From Cervus elaphus (Eukaryota; Chordata; Mammalia; Artiodactyla; Cervidae), in NCBI RefSeq assembly GCF_910594005.1, contig NW_025316722.1:310001-374000 (forward strand): 64,000 nt of DNA, written 5' to 3'. The notes below the pieces were generated by a model, which saw nothing but the letters and a program-made list of their open reading frames with translations, had not been told where the DNA came from and made no database searches. Shown piece after piece: positions 47,241-60,400 of this stretch. Within the stretch, counting starts at the first letter, position 1, and each line of letters opens with the position of its first letter. A program made the translations under genes and the position numbers.

Positions 47241-48890
47241 CTCCACGTACCTCTGGAGTTTTCAAAGGATGTGAGGCTATCGGTCGTGATGAGGTGGGGA
47301 ACTAAGTCTTTCTCTGTGCTTTCCACAGGGGATTCAGACATCCTTTCGTCCTGGGAGATGCAAGACGAGCCTGCATTGAAGTCACTGCAGGGATATCCGG
47401 CCTTATTTCGCGTCAGGGCATCGCGGTGTCCATTCCACTTGAGGCCGCAAACTCAGGGTCCCTCTCACATACCTAGAGCTGAGAGAAGCCTCCTCTTGAG
47501 GTGCTTGTGGTAAGGTGGTATTCCTCTGGAGACGAATCCAGGGACTAACCTCTCTTTTCGAGTTGATTTTTGGTCCACACAGTTCTTTCGTGTTGCTACA
47601 GTGACCTCAGGATCCCTCTATCCTTGAAACAGTGTTCTTGGGGTTTCTCTGGAGTGCCATCAAGGAAATCAAGGCTCCTTTCATGTGTGATGTGCAAGAC
47701 GGAATTGCTCTGCACGCAGTACAGGGGAATCGGGCCTCATCTCGCATCGAGGGGGAAGTCTCATGGTTTTTCTCGAGTTGCGGCGGGAACCTGGGGTATA
47801 TTCTCGAGTTACGACGGGGATGGCCCTTCCACCCACGTGTGTGTTCAGCGACGTCAGGACTCCTGCCTAGTTGCGAGGGACAACTCGGGATTCTCCTCGA
47901 GGCTTTGCAGGGCAATTGGGACGCCTCTCCAGCTGAGACGGGAGACCAAGGGTCCCTTTCCACGTGCCACAGGAATCCTGGGTCTCCTATCAAGTTTCAG
48001 GAGGAGTCAGGCATCGTCTCCTTTGGAGGCACTGATCTCCGCATACCTCTGGAGTTTTCAAAGGATTTGAGGCCTCCTGTCGCGATGAGGTGGGGAACTA
48101 GGTCTTTCTCTGTGGTCTCCACAGGGGATTCAGACACCCTTTCGTCTTGGGAGATGCAAGACGAGCCTGCATTCCAGTCACTGCACGGATATCCCTCCTT
48201 ATTTCGAGTCAGGGCATCGCGGTGTCCATTCCACTTGAGGCCGCAAACTCAGGGTCCCTCTCACATACCTAGAGCTGAGAGAAGCCTCCTCTTGAGGTGC
48301 TTGTGGTAAGGTGGTATTCCTCTGGAGTCGAAGCCAGGGACTAACCTCTCATCTCGAGTTGATTTTTGGTCCACGGAGCTCTTTCGTGTTGCTACAGTGA
48401 CCTCAGGATCCCTCTAGCCTAGAAACAGTGTTCTTGGGGTTTCTCTGGAGTGCCATGAAGGAAATCAAGGCTCCTTTCATGTGTGATGTGCAACACGGAA
48501 TTGCTCTGCACGCAGTGCAGGGGAATCGGGCCTCATCTTGCGGCGAGGGGGAAGTCTCATGGTTTTTCTCGAGTTGCGGCGGGAAGCTGGGGTATATTCT
48601 CGAGTTACGACGGGGATGGCCCTTCCACCCACGTGTTTCTTCAGCGACGTCAGAACTCCTGCCTAGTTGCGAGGGACAACTCTGGATTCTCCTCGAGGCT
48701 TGGCAGGGCAATTGGGACGCCTCTCCAGCTGAGGCGGGAGACCAAGTGTCCCTTTCCAAGTGCCACAGGAATCCTGGGACTCCTATCAAGTTTCACGAGG
48801 AGTCAGGCATCGTCTCCTTTGGAGGCACTGATCTCCGCGTACCTCTGGAGTTTTCAAAGGATGTGAGGCTATCGGTCGCAATGAGGTGGG
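47230..48890. repeat. Duplicated block, left copy (spacing 5,571 bp)
   Basis: Rare marks repeated 7 monomers downstream (7 x 796 minus the 1-bp loss in M65): CTCCACGTACC (about 47240), CGGTCGTGATG (about 47280), GGTCCACACAGTTC (about 47573), GTGTGTTCAGCGACG (about 47838), ATATCCCTCCTT (about 48189), TAGCCTAGAAAC (about 48415), CATCTTGCGGCG (about 48534) and GTCAGAACTCC (about 48649). Similarity ends near 48,890, where M62 switches to a class B second half while M69 stays class A. Confidence 0.88.
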
Positions 48891-49883
48891 GAACTAGGTG
48901 TTTCTCTGTGGTCTCCACAGGGGATTCAGACATCCTTTCTTCTTGGGAGATTCAAGACGAGCCTGCATTCAAGTCACTGCAGGGATATCCGGCCTTATTT
49001 CGAGTCAGGGCATCGCGGTGTCCATTCCACTTGAGGCCGCAAACTCAGGGTCCCTCTCACATACCTAGAGCTGAGAGAAGCCTCCTCTTGAGGTGCTTGT
49101 GGTAAGGTGGTATTCCTCTGGAGTCGAAGCCAGGGACTAACCTCTCATCTCGAGTTGACTTTTGGCCCACGGAGCTCTTTCGTGTTGCTACAGTGACCTC
49201 AGGATCCCTCTAGCCTTGAAACAGTGTTCTTGGGGTTTCTCTGGAGTGCCATCAAGGAAATCAAGGCTCCTTTCATGTGTGATGTGCAACACGGAATTGC
49301 TCTGCACGCAGTGCAGGGGAATCGGGCCTCATCTCGCAGCGAGGGGGAAGTCTCATGGTTTTTCTCGAGTTGCGGCGGGAACCTGGGGTATATTCTCGAG
49401 TTACGACGGGGATGGCCCTTCCACCCACGTGTTTCTTCAGCGACGTCAGGACTCCTGCCTAGTTGTGAAGGACAACTCGGGATTCTCCTCGAGGCTTTGC
49501 AGGGCAATTGGGACGCCTCTCCAGCTGAGACGGGAGACCAAGGGTCCCTTTCCAGGTGCCACAGGAATCCTGGGTATCCTATCAAGTTTCACGATGAGTC
49601 AGGCATCGTCTCCTTTGGAGGCACTGATCTCCGCGTACCTCTGGAGTTTTCAAAGGATGTGAGGCCTCCGGTCGCGATGAGGTGGGGAACTAGGTGTTTC
49701 TCTGTGGTCTCCTCAGGGGATTCAGACATCCTTTCGTCTTGGGAGATGCAAGACGAGCCTGCATTCCAGACACTGCAGGGATATCCGGCCTTATTTCGCG
49801 TCAGGGCATCGCGGTGTCCATTCCACTTGAGGCCACAAACTCAGGGTCCCTCTCACATACCTAGAGCTGAGAGAAGCCTCCTC

Positions 49884-50424
49884 TTGAGGTGCTTGTGGTA
49901 AGGTGGTATTCCTCTGGAGTCGAAGCCAGGGACTAACCTCTCATCTCGAGTTGATTTTTGGCCCACGGAGCTCTTTCGTGTTGCTACAGTGACCTCAGGA
50001 TCCCTCTAGCCTTGAAACAGTGTTCTTGGGGTTTCTCTGGAGTGCCATCAAGGAAATCAAGGCTCCTTTCATGTGTGATGTGCAACACAGAATTGCTCTG
50101 CACGCAGTGCAGGGGAATCGGGCCTCATCTCGCGGCGAGGGGGAAGTCTCATGGTTTTTCTCGAGTTGCGGCGGGAACCTGGGGTATATTCTCGAGTTAC
50201 GACGGGGATGGCCCTTCCACCCACGTGTTTCTTCAGCGACCTCAGGACTCCTGCCTAGTTGCGAGACACAACTCGGGATTCTCCTCGAGGCTTTGCAGGG
50301 CAATTGGGACGCCTCTCCAGCTGAGACGGGAGACCAAGGGTCCCTTTCCACGTGTCACAGGAATCCTGGGTCTCCTATCAAGTTTCACGAGGAATCAGCC
50401 ATCGTCTCCTTTGGAGGCACTGAT
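49884..50424. repeat. Duplicated segment, right copy (spacing 3,184 bp)
   Basis: Partner of 46,700-47,240, with CAGCGACCTCAGG (about 50234) and GAGGAATCAGCCATCG (about 50389). A private CACGTGTCACAGG at about 50349 differs from CACGTGCCACAGG in the partner. Confidence 0.62.
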
Positions 50425-51288
50425 CTCCGCGTACCTCTGGAGTTTTCAAAGGATGTGAGGCCTCCGGTCGCGATGAGGTGGGGAACTAAGCCTTTCTCTG
50501 TGGTCTCCACAGGGGATTCAGACATCCTTTCGTCCTGGGAGATGCAAGACGAGCCTGCATTCAAGTCACTGCAGGGATATCCGGCCTTATTTCGAGTCAG
50601 GGCATCGCGATGTCCATTCCACTTGAGGCCGCAAACTCAGGGTCCCTCTCACATACCTAGAGCTGAGAGAAGCCTCCTCTTGAGGTGCTTGTGGTAAGGT
50701 GGTATTCCTCTGGAGTCGAAGCCAGGGACTAACCTCTCATCTCGAGTTGATTTTTGGCCCACGGAGCACTTTCGTGTTGCTACAGTGACTTCAGGATCCC
50801 TCTATCCTTGAAAAAGTGTTCTTGGGGTTTCTCTGGAGTGCCATCAAGGAAATCAAGGCTCCTTTCATGTGTGATGTGCAACACGGAATTGCTCTGCACG
50901 CAGTACAGGGGAATCGGGCCTCATCTCGCGGCGAGGGGGAAGTCTCATGGTTTTTCTCGAGTTGCGGCGGGAACCTGGGGTATATTCTCGAGTTACGACG
51001 GGGATGGCCCTTCCACCCACGTGTTTCTCCAGCCACGTCAGGACTCCTGCCTAGTTGTGAGGGACAACTCGGGATTCTCCTCGAGGCTTGGCAGGGCAAT
51101 TGGAACGCCTCTCCAGCTGAGGCGGGAGACCAAGGGTCCCTTTCCACGTGCCACAGGAATCCTGGGACTCCTATCAAGTTTCACGAGGAGTCAGGCATCG
51201 TCTCCTTTGGAGGCACTGATCTCCGCGTACCTCTGGAGTTTTCAAAGGATGTGAGGCCTCCTGTCGCCATGAGGTGGGGAACTAGGTC

Positions 51289-51296
51289 TTTCTTGT
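51289..51296. other. 1-bp deletion in M65, same as in M59
   Basis: TCTTTCTTGTGG again replaces TCTTTCTCTGTGG, 4,775 bp downstream of the M59 event (6 x 796 minus 1). Common descent or gene conversion is likelier than two independent hits, though the CT run is prone to slippage. Confidence 0.9.
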
Positions 51297-52800
51297 GGTC
51301 TCCACAGGGGATTCAGACATCCTTTCGTCTTGGGAGATGCAAGACGAGCCTGCATTCAAGTTACTGCAGGGATATCCGGCCTTATTTCGAGTCAGGGCAT
51401 CGCGGTGTCCATTCCACTTGAGGCCGCAAACTCAGGGTCCCTCTCACAAACCTAGAGCTGAGAGAAGCCTCCTCTTGAGGTGCTTGTGGTAAGGTGGTAT
51501 TCCTCTTGAGTCGAAGCCAGGGGCTAACCTCTCATCTCGAGTTGATTTTTGGTCCACGGAGCTCTTTCGTGTTGCTACAGTGACCTCAGGATCCCTCTAT
51601 CCTTGAAACAGTGTTCTTGGGGTTTCTCTGGAGTGCCATCAAGGAAATCAAGGCTCCTTTCATGTGTGATGTGCAAGACGGAATTGCTCTGCACGCAGTG
51701 CAGGGGAATTGGGCCTCATCTCGCATCGAGGGGGAAGTCTCATGGTTTTTCTCGAGTTGCGGCGGGAACCTGGGGTATATTCTCGAGTTACGACGGGGAT
51801 GGCCCTTCCACACACGTGTTTGTTCAGCCACGTCAGGACTCTTGCCTAGTTGCGAGACACAACTCGGGATTCTCCTCGAGGCTTGGCAGGGCAATTGGGA
51901 CGCCTCTCCAGCTGAGGCGGGAGACCAAGGGTCCCTTTCCACGTGCCACAGGAATCCTGGGACTCCTATCAAGTTTCACGAGGAGTCAGGCATCGTCTCC
52001 TTTGGAGGCACTGATCTCCGCGTACCTCTGGAGTTTTCAAAGGATGTGAGGCCTCCGGTCGCGATGAGGTGGGGAACTAGGTCTTTCTCTGTGGTCTCCA
52101 CCGGGGATTCAGACATCCTTTCATCTTGGGAGATGCAAGATGAGCCTGCATTCAAGTCACTGAAGGGATATCCGGCCTTATTTCGGGTCAGGGCATCGCG
52201 GTGTCCATTCCACTTGAGGCCGCAAACTCAGGGTCCCTCTCACATACCTAGAGCTGAGAGAAGCCTCCTCTTGAGGTGCTTGTGGTAAGGTGGTATACCT
52301 CTGGAGTCGAAGCCAGGGACTAACCTCTCATCTCGAGTTGATTTTTGGCCCACGGAGCTCTTTTGTGTTGCTACAGTGACCTCAGGATCCCTCTAGCCTT
52401 GAAACAGTGTTCTTGGGGTTTCTCTGGAGTGCCATCAAGGAAATCAAGGCTCCTTTCATGTGTGATGTGCAACACGGAATTGCTCTGCACGCAGTGCAGG
52501 GGAATCGGGCCTCATCTCGCGGCGAGGGGGAAGTCTCATGGTTTTTCTCGAGTTGCGGCGGGAACCTGGGGTATATTCTCGAGTTACGACGGGGATGGCC
52601 CTTCCACCCACGTGTTTCTTCAGCGACGTCAGGACTCCTTCCTAGTTGCGAGGGACAACTCTGGATTCTCCTCGAGGCTTGGCAGGGCAATTGGGACGCC
52701 TCTCCAGCTGACGCGGGAGACCAAGTGTCCCTTTCCAAGTGCCACAGGAATCCTGGGACTCCTATCAAGTTTCACGAGGAGTCAGGCATCGTCTCCTTTG

Positions 52801-54461
52801 GAGGCACTGATCTCCACGTACCTCTGGAGTTTTCAAAGAATGTGAGGCTATCGGTCGTGATGAGGTGGGGAACTAAGTCTTTCTCTGTGCTTTCCACAGG
52901 GGATTCAGACATCCTTTCGTCCTGGGAGATGCAAGACGAGCCTGCATTGAAGTCACTGCAGGGATATCCGGCCTTATTTCGAGTCAGGGCATCGCGGTGT
53001 CCATTCCACTTGAGGCCGCAAACTCAGGGTCCCTCTCACATACCTAGAGCTGAGAGAAGCCTCCTCTTGAGGTGCTTGTGGTAAGGTGGTATTCCTCTGG
53101 AGACGAATCCAGGGACTAACCTCTCTTTTCGAGTTGATTTTTGGTCCACACAGTTCTTTCGTGTTGCTACAGTGACCTCAGGATCCCTCTATCCTTGAAA
53201 CAGTGTTCTTGGGGTTTCTCTGGAGTGCCATCAAGGAAATCAAGGCTCCTTTCATGTGTGGTGTGCAACACGGAATTGCTCTGCACGCAGTACAGGGGAA
53301 TCGGGCCTCATCTCGCATCGAGGGGGAAGTCTCATGGTTTTTCTCGAGTTGCGGCGGGAACCTGGGGTATATTCTCGAGTTACGACGGGGATGGCCCTTC
53401 CACCCACGTGTGTGTTCAGCGACGTCAGGACTCCTGCCTAGTTGCGAGGGACAACTCGGGATTCTCCTCGAGGCTTTGCAGGGCAATTGGGACGCCTCTC
53501 CAGCTGAGACGGGAGACCAAGGGTCCCTTTCCACGTGCCACAGGAATCCTGGGTCTCCTATCAAGTTTCACGAGGAGTCAGGCATTGTCTCCTTTGGAGG
53601 CACTGATCTCCGCATACCTCTGGAGTTTTCAAAGGATTTGAGGCCTCCTGTCGTGATGAGGTGGGGAACTAGGTCTTTCTCTGTGGTCTCCACAGGGGAT
53701 TCAGACACCCTTTCGTCTTGGGAGATGCAAGACGAGCCTGCATTCCAGTCACTGCAGGGATATCCCTCCTTATTTCGAGTCAGGGCATCGCGGTGTCCAT
53801 TCCACTTGAGGCCGCAAACTCAGGGTCCCTCTCACATACCTAGAGCTGAGAGAAGCCTCCTCTTGAGGTGCTTGTGGTAAGGTGGTATTCCTCTGGAGTC
53901 GAAGCCAGGGACTAACCTCTCATCTCGAGTTGATTTTTGGTCCACGGAGCTCTTTCGTGTTGCTACAGTGACCTCAGGATCCCTCTAGCCTAGAAACAGT
54001 GTTCTTGGGGTTTCTCTGGAGTGCCATGAAGGAAATCAAGGCTCCTTTCATGTGTGATGTGCAACACGGAATTGCTCTGCACGCAGTGCAGGGGAATCGG
54101 GCCTCATCTTGCGGCGAGGGGGAAGTCTCATGGTTTTTCTCGAGTTGCGGCGGGAACCTGGGGTATATTCTCGAGTTACGACGGGGATGGCCCTTCCACC
54201 CACGTGTTTCTTCAGCGACGTCAGAACTCCTGCCTAGTTGCGAGGGACAACTCTGGATTCTCCTCGAGGCTTGGCAGGGCAATTGGGACGCCTCTCCAGC
54301 TGAGGCGGGAGACCAAGTGTCCCTTTCCAAGTGCCACAAGAATCCTGGGACTCCTATCAAGTTTCACGAGGAGTCAGGCATCGTCTCCTTTGGAGGCACT
54401 GATCTCCGCGTACCTCTGGAGTTTTCAAAGGATGTGAGGCTATCGGTCGCAATGAGGTGGG
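52801..54461. repeat. Duplicated block, right copy (spacing 5,571 bp)
   Basis: Second copy of 47,230-48,890, carrying all the rare marks listed there. Differences include TTCAAAGAATGTG (about 52834), GTGTGGTGTGCAACACGG (about 53257) for GTGTGATGTGCAAGACGG, and CACAAGAATC (about 54336). Up to three such substitutions per monomer were noticed between copies. Confidence 0.88.
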
Positions 54462-56455
54462 GAACTAAGTCTTTCTCTGTGCTTTCCACAGGGGATTCAG
54501 ACATCCTTTCGTCCTGGGAGATGCAAGACGAGCCTGCATTGAAGTCACTGCAGGGATATCCGGCCTTATTTCGAGTCAGGGCATCGCGGTGTCCATTCCA
54601 CTTGAGGCCGCAAACTCAGGGTCCCTCTCACATACCTAGAGCTGAGAGAAGCCTCCTCTTGAGGTGCTTGTGGTAAGGTGGTATTCCTCTGGAGACGAAT
54701 CCAGGGACTAACCTCTCTTTTCGAGTTGATTTTTGGTCCACAGAGTTCTTTCGTGTTGCTGCAGTGACCTCAGGATCCCTCTAGCCTTGAAACAGTGTTC
54801 TTGGGGTTTCTCTGGAGTGCCAACAAGGAAATCAAGGCTCCTTTCATGTGTGATGTGCAAGACGGAATTGCTCTGCACGCAGTACAGGGGAATCGGGCCT
54901 CATCTCGCATCGAGGGGGAAGTCTCATGGTTTTTCTCGAGTTGCGGCGGGAACCTGGGGTATATTCTCGAGTTACGACGGGGATGGCCCTTCCACCCACG
55001 TGTTTGTTCAGCCACGTCAGGACTCCTGCCTAGTTGCGAGGGACAACTCGGGATTCTCCTCGAGCCTTGGCAGGGCAATTGGAACGCCTCTCCAGCTGAG
55101 GCGGGAGACCAAGGGTCCCTTTCCACGTGCCACAAGAATCCTGGGACTCCTATCAAGTTTCACGAGGAGTCAGGCATCGTCTCCTTTGGAGGCACTGATC
55201 TCCGCGTACCTCTGGAGTTTTCAAAGGACGTGAGGCCTCCGGTCGCGATGAGATGGGGAACTAGCTGTTTCTCTGTGGTCTCCACAGGGGATTCAGACAT
55301 CCTTTCTTCTTGGGAGATGCAAGACGAGCCTGCATTCAAGTCACTGCAGGGATATCGGGCCTTATTTCGAGTCAGGGCATCGCGGTGTCCATTCCACTTG
55401 AGGCCGCAAACTCAGGATCCCTCTCACATACCTAGAGCTGAGAGAAGCCTCCTCTTGAGGTGCTTGTGGAAAGGTGGTATTCCTCAGGAGTCGAAGCCAG
55501 GGACTAACCTCTCATCTCGTGTTGATTCTTGGTCTACGGAGCTCTTTCGTGTTGCTACAGTGACCTCAGGATCCCTCTAGCCTTGAAACAGTGTTCTTGG
55601 GGTTTCTCTGGAGTGCCATCAAGAAAATCAAGGCTCCTTTCATGTGTGATGTGCAACACGGAATTGCTCTGCACGCAGTGCAGGGGAATCGTGCCTCATC
55701 TCGCGGCGAGGGGGAAGTCTCATGGTTTTTCTCGAGTTGCGGCGGGAACCTGGGGTATATTCTCGAGTTACGACGGGGATGGCCCATCCACACACGTGTT
55801 TCTTCAGCGACGTCAGGACTCCTGCCTAGTTGTGAGGGACAACTCGGGATTTTCCTCGAGGCTTGGCAGGGCAATTGGGACGCCTCTCCAGCTGAGACGG
55901 GAGACCAAGGGTCCCTTTCCACGTGTCACAGGAATCCTGGGTCTCCTATCAAGTTTCACGAGGAGTCAGGCATCGTCTCCTTTGGAGGCACTGATCTCCG
56001 CATACCTCTGGAGTTTTCAAAGGATTTGAGGCCTCCTGTCGCGATGAGGTGGGGAACTAGGTCTTTCTCTGTGGTCTCCACAGGGGATTCAGACACCCTT
56101 TCGTCTTGGGAGATGCAAGACGAGCCTGCATTCCAGTCACTGCAGGGATATCCGGCCTTATTTCGAGTCAGGGCATCGCGGTGTCCATTCCACTTGAGGC
56201 CGCAAACTCAGGGTCCCTCTCACATACCTAGAGCTGAGAGAAGCCTCCTCTTGAGGTGCTTGTGGTAAGGTGGTATTCCTCTGGAGTCGAAGCCAGGGAC
56301 TAACCTCTCATCTCGAGTTGATTTTTGGTCCACGGAGCTCTTTCGTGTTGCTACAGTGACCTCAGGATCCCTCTAGCCTTGAAACAGTGTTCTTGGGGTT
56401 TCTCTGGAGTGCCATCAAGGAAATCAAGGCTCCTTTCATGTGTGATGTGCAACAC

Positions 56456-56461
56456 AGATTG
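56456..56461. other. 1-bp deletion in M71
   Basis: CAACACAGAATTGC reads CAACACAGATTGC, shortening M71 to 795 bp and breaking the long + frame. Confidence 0.9.
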
Positions 56462-57499
56462 CTCTGCACGCAGTGCAGGGGAATCGGGCCTCATCTCGCG
56501 GCGAGTGGGAAGTCTCATGGTTTTTCTCGAGTTGCAGCGGGAACCTGGGGTATATTCTCGAGTTACGACGGGGATGGCCCTTCCACACACGTGTTTGTTC
56601 AGCCACGTCAGGACTCTTGCCTAGTTGCGAGACACAACTCGGGATTCTCCTCGAGGCTTGGCAAGGTAATTGGGACGCCTCTCCAGCTGAGGCGGGAGAC
56701 CAAGGGTCCCTTTCCACGTGCCACAGGAATCCTGGGACTCCTATCAAGTTTCACGAGGAGTCAGTCATCGTCTCCTTTGGAGGCACTGATCTCCGCGTAC
56801 CTCTGGAGTTTTCAAAGGATGTGAGGCTATCGGTCGCGATGAGGTGGGGAACTAAGTCTTTCTCTGTGCTTTCCACAGGGGATTCAGACATCCTTTCGTC
56901 CTGGGAGATGCAAGACGAGCCTGCATTGAAGTCACTGCAGGGATATCCGGCCTTATTTCGAGTCAGGGCATCGCGGTGTCCATTCCACTTGAGGCCGCAA
57001 ACTCAGGGTCCCTCTCACATACCTAGAGCTGAGAGAAGCCTCCTCTTGAGGTGCTTGTGGTAACGTCGTATTCCTTTGGAGACGAATCCAGGGACTAACC
57101 TCTCTTTTCGAGTTGATTTTTGGTCCACAGAGTTCTTTCGTGTTGCTCCAGTGACCTCAGGATCCCTCTATCCTTGAAACAGTGTTCTTGGGGTTTCTCT
57201 GGAGTGCCATCAAGGAAATCAAGGCTCCTTTCATGTGTGATGTGCAAGACGGAATTGCTCTGCACGCAGTACAGGGGAATCGGGCCTCATCTCGCGGCGA
57301 GGGGGAAGTCTCATGGTTTTTCTCGAGTTGCGGCGGGAACCTGGGGTATATTCTCGAGTTACGACGGGGATGGCCCTTCCACCCACGTGTTTCTTCAGCG
57401 ACGTCAGGACTCCTGCCTAGTTGCGAGGGACAACTCTGGATTCTCCTCGAGGCTTGGCAGGGCAATTGGGACGCCTCTCCAGCTGAGGCGGGAGACCAA

Positions 57500-60400
57500 G
57501 GGTCCCTTTCCACGTGCCACAGGAATCCTGGGACTCCTATCAAGTTTCACGAGGAGTCAGGCATCGTCTCCTTTGGAGGCACTGATCTCCGCGTACCTCT
57601 GGAGTTTTCAAAGGATTTGAGGCCTCCTGTCGCGATGAGGTGGGGAACTAGGTCTTTCTCTGTGGTCTCCACAGGGGATTCAGACACCCTTTCGTCTTGG
57701 GAGATGCAAGACGAGCCTGCATTCCAGTCACTGCAGGGATATCCGGCCTTATTTCGAGTCAGGGCATCGCGGTGTCCATTCCACTTGAGGCCGCAAACTC
57801 AGGGTCCCTCTCACATACCTAGAGCTGAGAGAAGCCTCCTCTTGAGGTGCTTGTGGTAAGGTGGTATTCCTCTGGAGTCGAAGCCAGGGACTAACCTCTC
57901 ATCTCGAGTTGATTTTTGGTCCACGGAGCTCTTTCGTGTTGCTACAGTGACCTCAGGATCCCTCTAGCCTTGAAACAGTGTTCTTGGGGTTTCTCTGGAG
58001 TGCCATGAACGAAATCAAGGCTCCTTTCATGTGTGATGTTCAACACAGAATTGCTCTGCACGCAGTGCAGGGGAATCGGGCCTCATCTCGCGGCGAGGGG
58101 GAAGTCTCATGGTTTTTCTCGAGTTGCGGCGGGAACCTGGGGTATATTCTCGAGTTACGACGGGGATGGCCCTTCCACACACGTGTTTGTTCAGCCACGT
58201 CAGGACTCTTGCCTAGTTGCGAGACACAACTCGGGATTCTCCTCGAGGCTTGGCAAGGCAATTGGGACGCCTCTCCAGCTGAGGCGGGAGACCAAGGGTC
58301 CCTTTCCACGTGCCACAGGAATCCTGGGACTCCTATCAAGTTTCACGAGGAGTCAGGCATCGTCTCCTTTGGAGGCACTGATCTCCGCGTACCTCTGGAG
58401 TTTTCAAAGGATGTGAGGCCTCCGGTCGCGATGAGGTGGGGAACTAGGTCTTTCTCTGTGGTCTCCACAGGGGATTCAGACATCGTTTCATCTTGGGAGA
58501 TGCAAGACGAGCCTGCATTCCAGTCACTGCAGGGATATCCAGCCTTATTTCGCGTCAGGGCATCGCGGTGTCCATTCCACTTGAGGCCGCAAACTCAGGG
58601 TCCCTCTCACATACCTAGAGCTGAGAGAAGCCTCCTCTTGAGGTGCTTGTGGTAAGGTGGTATTCCTCTGGAGTCGAAGCCAGGGACTAACCTCTCATCT
58701 CGAGTTGATTTTTGGCCCACGGAGCTCTTTCGTGTTGCTACAGTGACCTCAGGATGCCTCTAGCCTTGAAACAGTGTTCTTGGGGTTTCTCTGGACTGCC
58801 ATCAAGGAAATCAAGGCTCCTTTCATGTGTGATGTGCAACACGGAATTGCTCTGCACGCAGTGCAGGGGAATCGGGCCTCATCTCACGGCGAGGGGGAAG
58901 TCTCATGGTTTTTCTCGAGTTGCGGCGGGAACCTGGGGTATATTCTCGAGTTACGACGGGGATGGCCCTTCCACCCACGTGTTTCTTCAGCGACGTCAGG
59001 ACTCCTGCCTAGTTGCGAGGGACAACTCTGGATTCTCCTCGAGGCTTGGCAGGGCAATTGGGACGCCTCTCCAGCTGAGGCGGGAGACCAAGTGTCCCTT
59101 TCCAAGTGCCACAGGAATCCTGGGACTCCTATCAAGTTTCACGAGGAGTCAGGCATCGTCTCCTTTGGAGGCACTGATCTCCGCGTACCTCTGGAGTTTT
59201 CAAAAGATGTGAGGCTATCGGTCGCGATGAGGTGGGGAACTAAGTCTTTCTCTGTGCTTTCCACAGGGGATTCAGACATCCTTTCGTCCTGGGAGATGCA
59301 AGACGAGCCTGCATTGAAGTCACTGCAGGGATATCCGGCCTTATTTCGAGTCAGGGCATCGCGGTGTCCTTTCCACTTGAGGCCGCAAACTCAGGGTCCC
59401 TCTCACATACCTAGAGCTGAGAGAAGCCTCCTCTTGAGGTGCTTGTGGTAAGGTGGTATTCCTCTGGAGACGAATCCAGGGACTAACCTCTCTTTTCGAG
59501 TTGATTTTTGGTCCACAGAGTTCTTTCGTGTTCCTACAGTGACCTCAGGATCCCTCTATCCTTGAAACAGTGTTCTTGGGGTTTCTCTGGAGTGCCATCA
59601 AGGAAATCAAGGCTCCTTTCATGTGTGATGTGCAAGACGGAATTGCTCTGCACGCAGTAGAGGGGAATCGGGCCTCATCTCGCATCGAGGGGGAAGTCTC
59701 ATGGTTTTTCTCGAGTTGCGGCGGGAACCTGGGGTATATTCTCGAGTTACGACGGGGATGGCCCTTCCACCCACGTGTTTGTTCAGCCACGTCAGGACTC
59801 CTGCCTAGTTGCGAGGGACAACTCGGGATTCTCCTCGAGGCTTGGCAGGGCAATTGGAACGCCTCTACAGCTGAGGCGGAAGACCAAGGGTCCCTATCCA
59901 CGTGCCACAAGAATCCTGGGACTCCTATCAAGATTCAAGAGGAGTCAGGCATCGTCTCCTTTGGAGGCACTGATCTCCGCGTACCTCTGGAGTTTTCAAA
60001 AGATGTGAGGCCTCCGGTCGCGATGAGGTGGGGAACTAGGTGTTTCTCTGTGGTCTCCACAGGGGATTCAGACATCCTTTCATCTTGGGAGATGCAAGAC
60101 GAGCCTGCATTCCAGTCACTGCAGGGATATCCAGCCTTATTTCGCGTCAGGGCATCGCGGTGTCCATTCCACTTGAGGCCGCAAACTCAGGGTCCCTCTC
60201 ACATACGTAGAGCTGAGAGAAGCCTCCTCTTGAGGTGCTTGTGGTAAGTTGGTATTCCTCTGGAGTCGAAGCCAGGGACTAACCTCTCATCTCGAGTTGA
60301 TTTTTGGCCCACGGAGCTCTTTCGTGTTGCTACAGTGACCTCAGGATGCCTCTAGCCTTGAAACAGTGTTCTTGGGGTTTCTCTGGAGTGCCATCAAGGA

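Larger units (their letters stand above)
41406..47770. repeat. Monomers M53-M60, classes D A B/C A/B A B A/C C/A
   Basis: Eight monomers containing two length changes, a 2-bp loss in M56 and a 1-bp loss in M59. Mosaics dominate. M55 joins a class B start to a class C end, M56 a class A start to a class B end, M59 a class A start to a class C end, and M60 a class C body (GAGACGGG, GGGTCTCC) to a class A end (CTATCGG, GTGCTTTCC). An EcoRI site occurs at 42807-42812 at a different monomer position from those in M1, M42 and M44. Confidence 0.84.
47771..54933. repeat. Monomers M61-M69, classes C A/B, three mosaics, D A C A
   Basis: M61-M62 and M68-M69 are copies of each other at 5,571 bp. M63-M65 are mosaics with few private marks elsewhere: M63 has TCCAGGTGCC and GGGTATCC, M64 shares GAGGAATCAGCC with M60, and M65 shares a 1-bp deletion with M59. 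M66 is ordinary class D. Spacing is 796 except for the 1-bp loss in M65. Confidence 0.85.
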
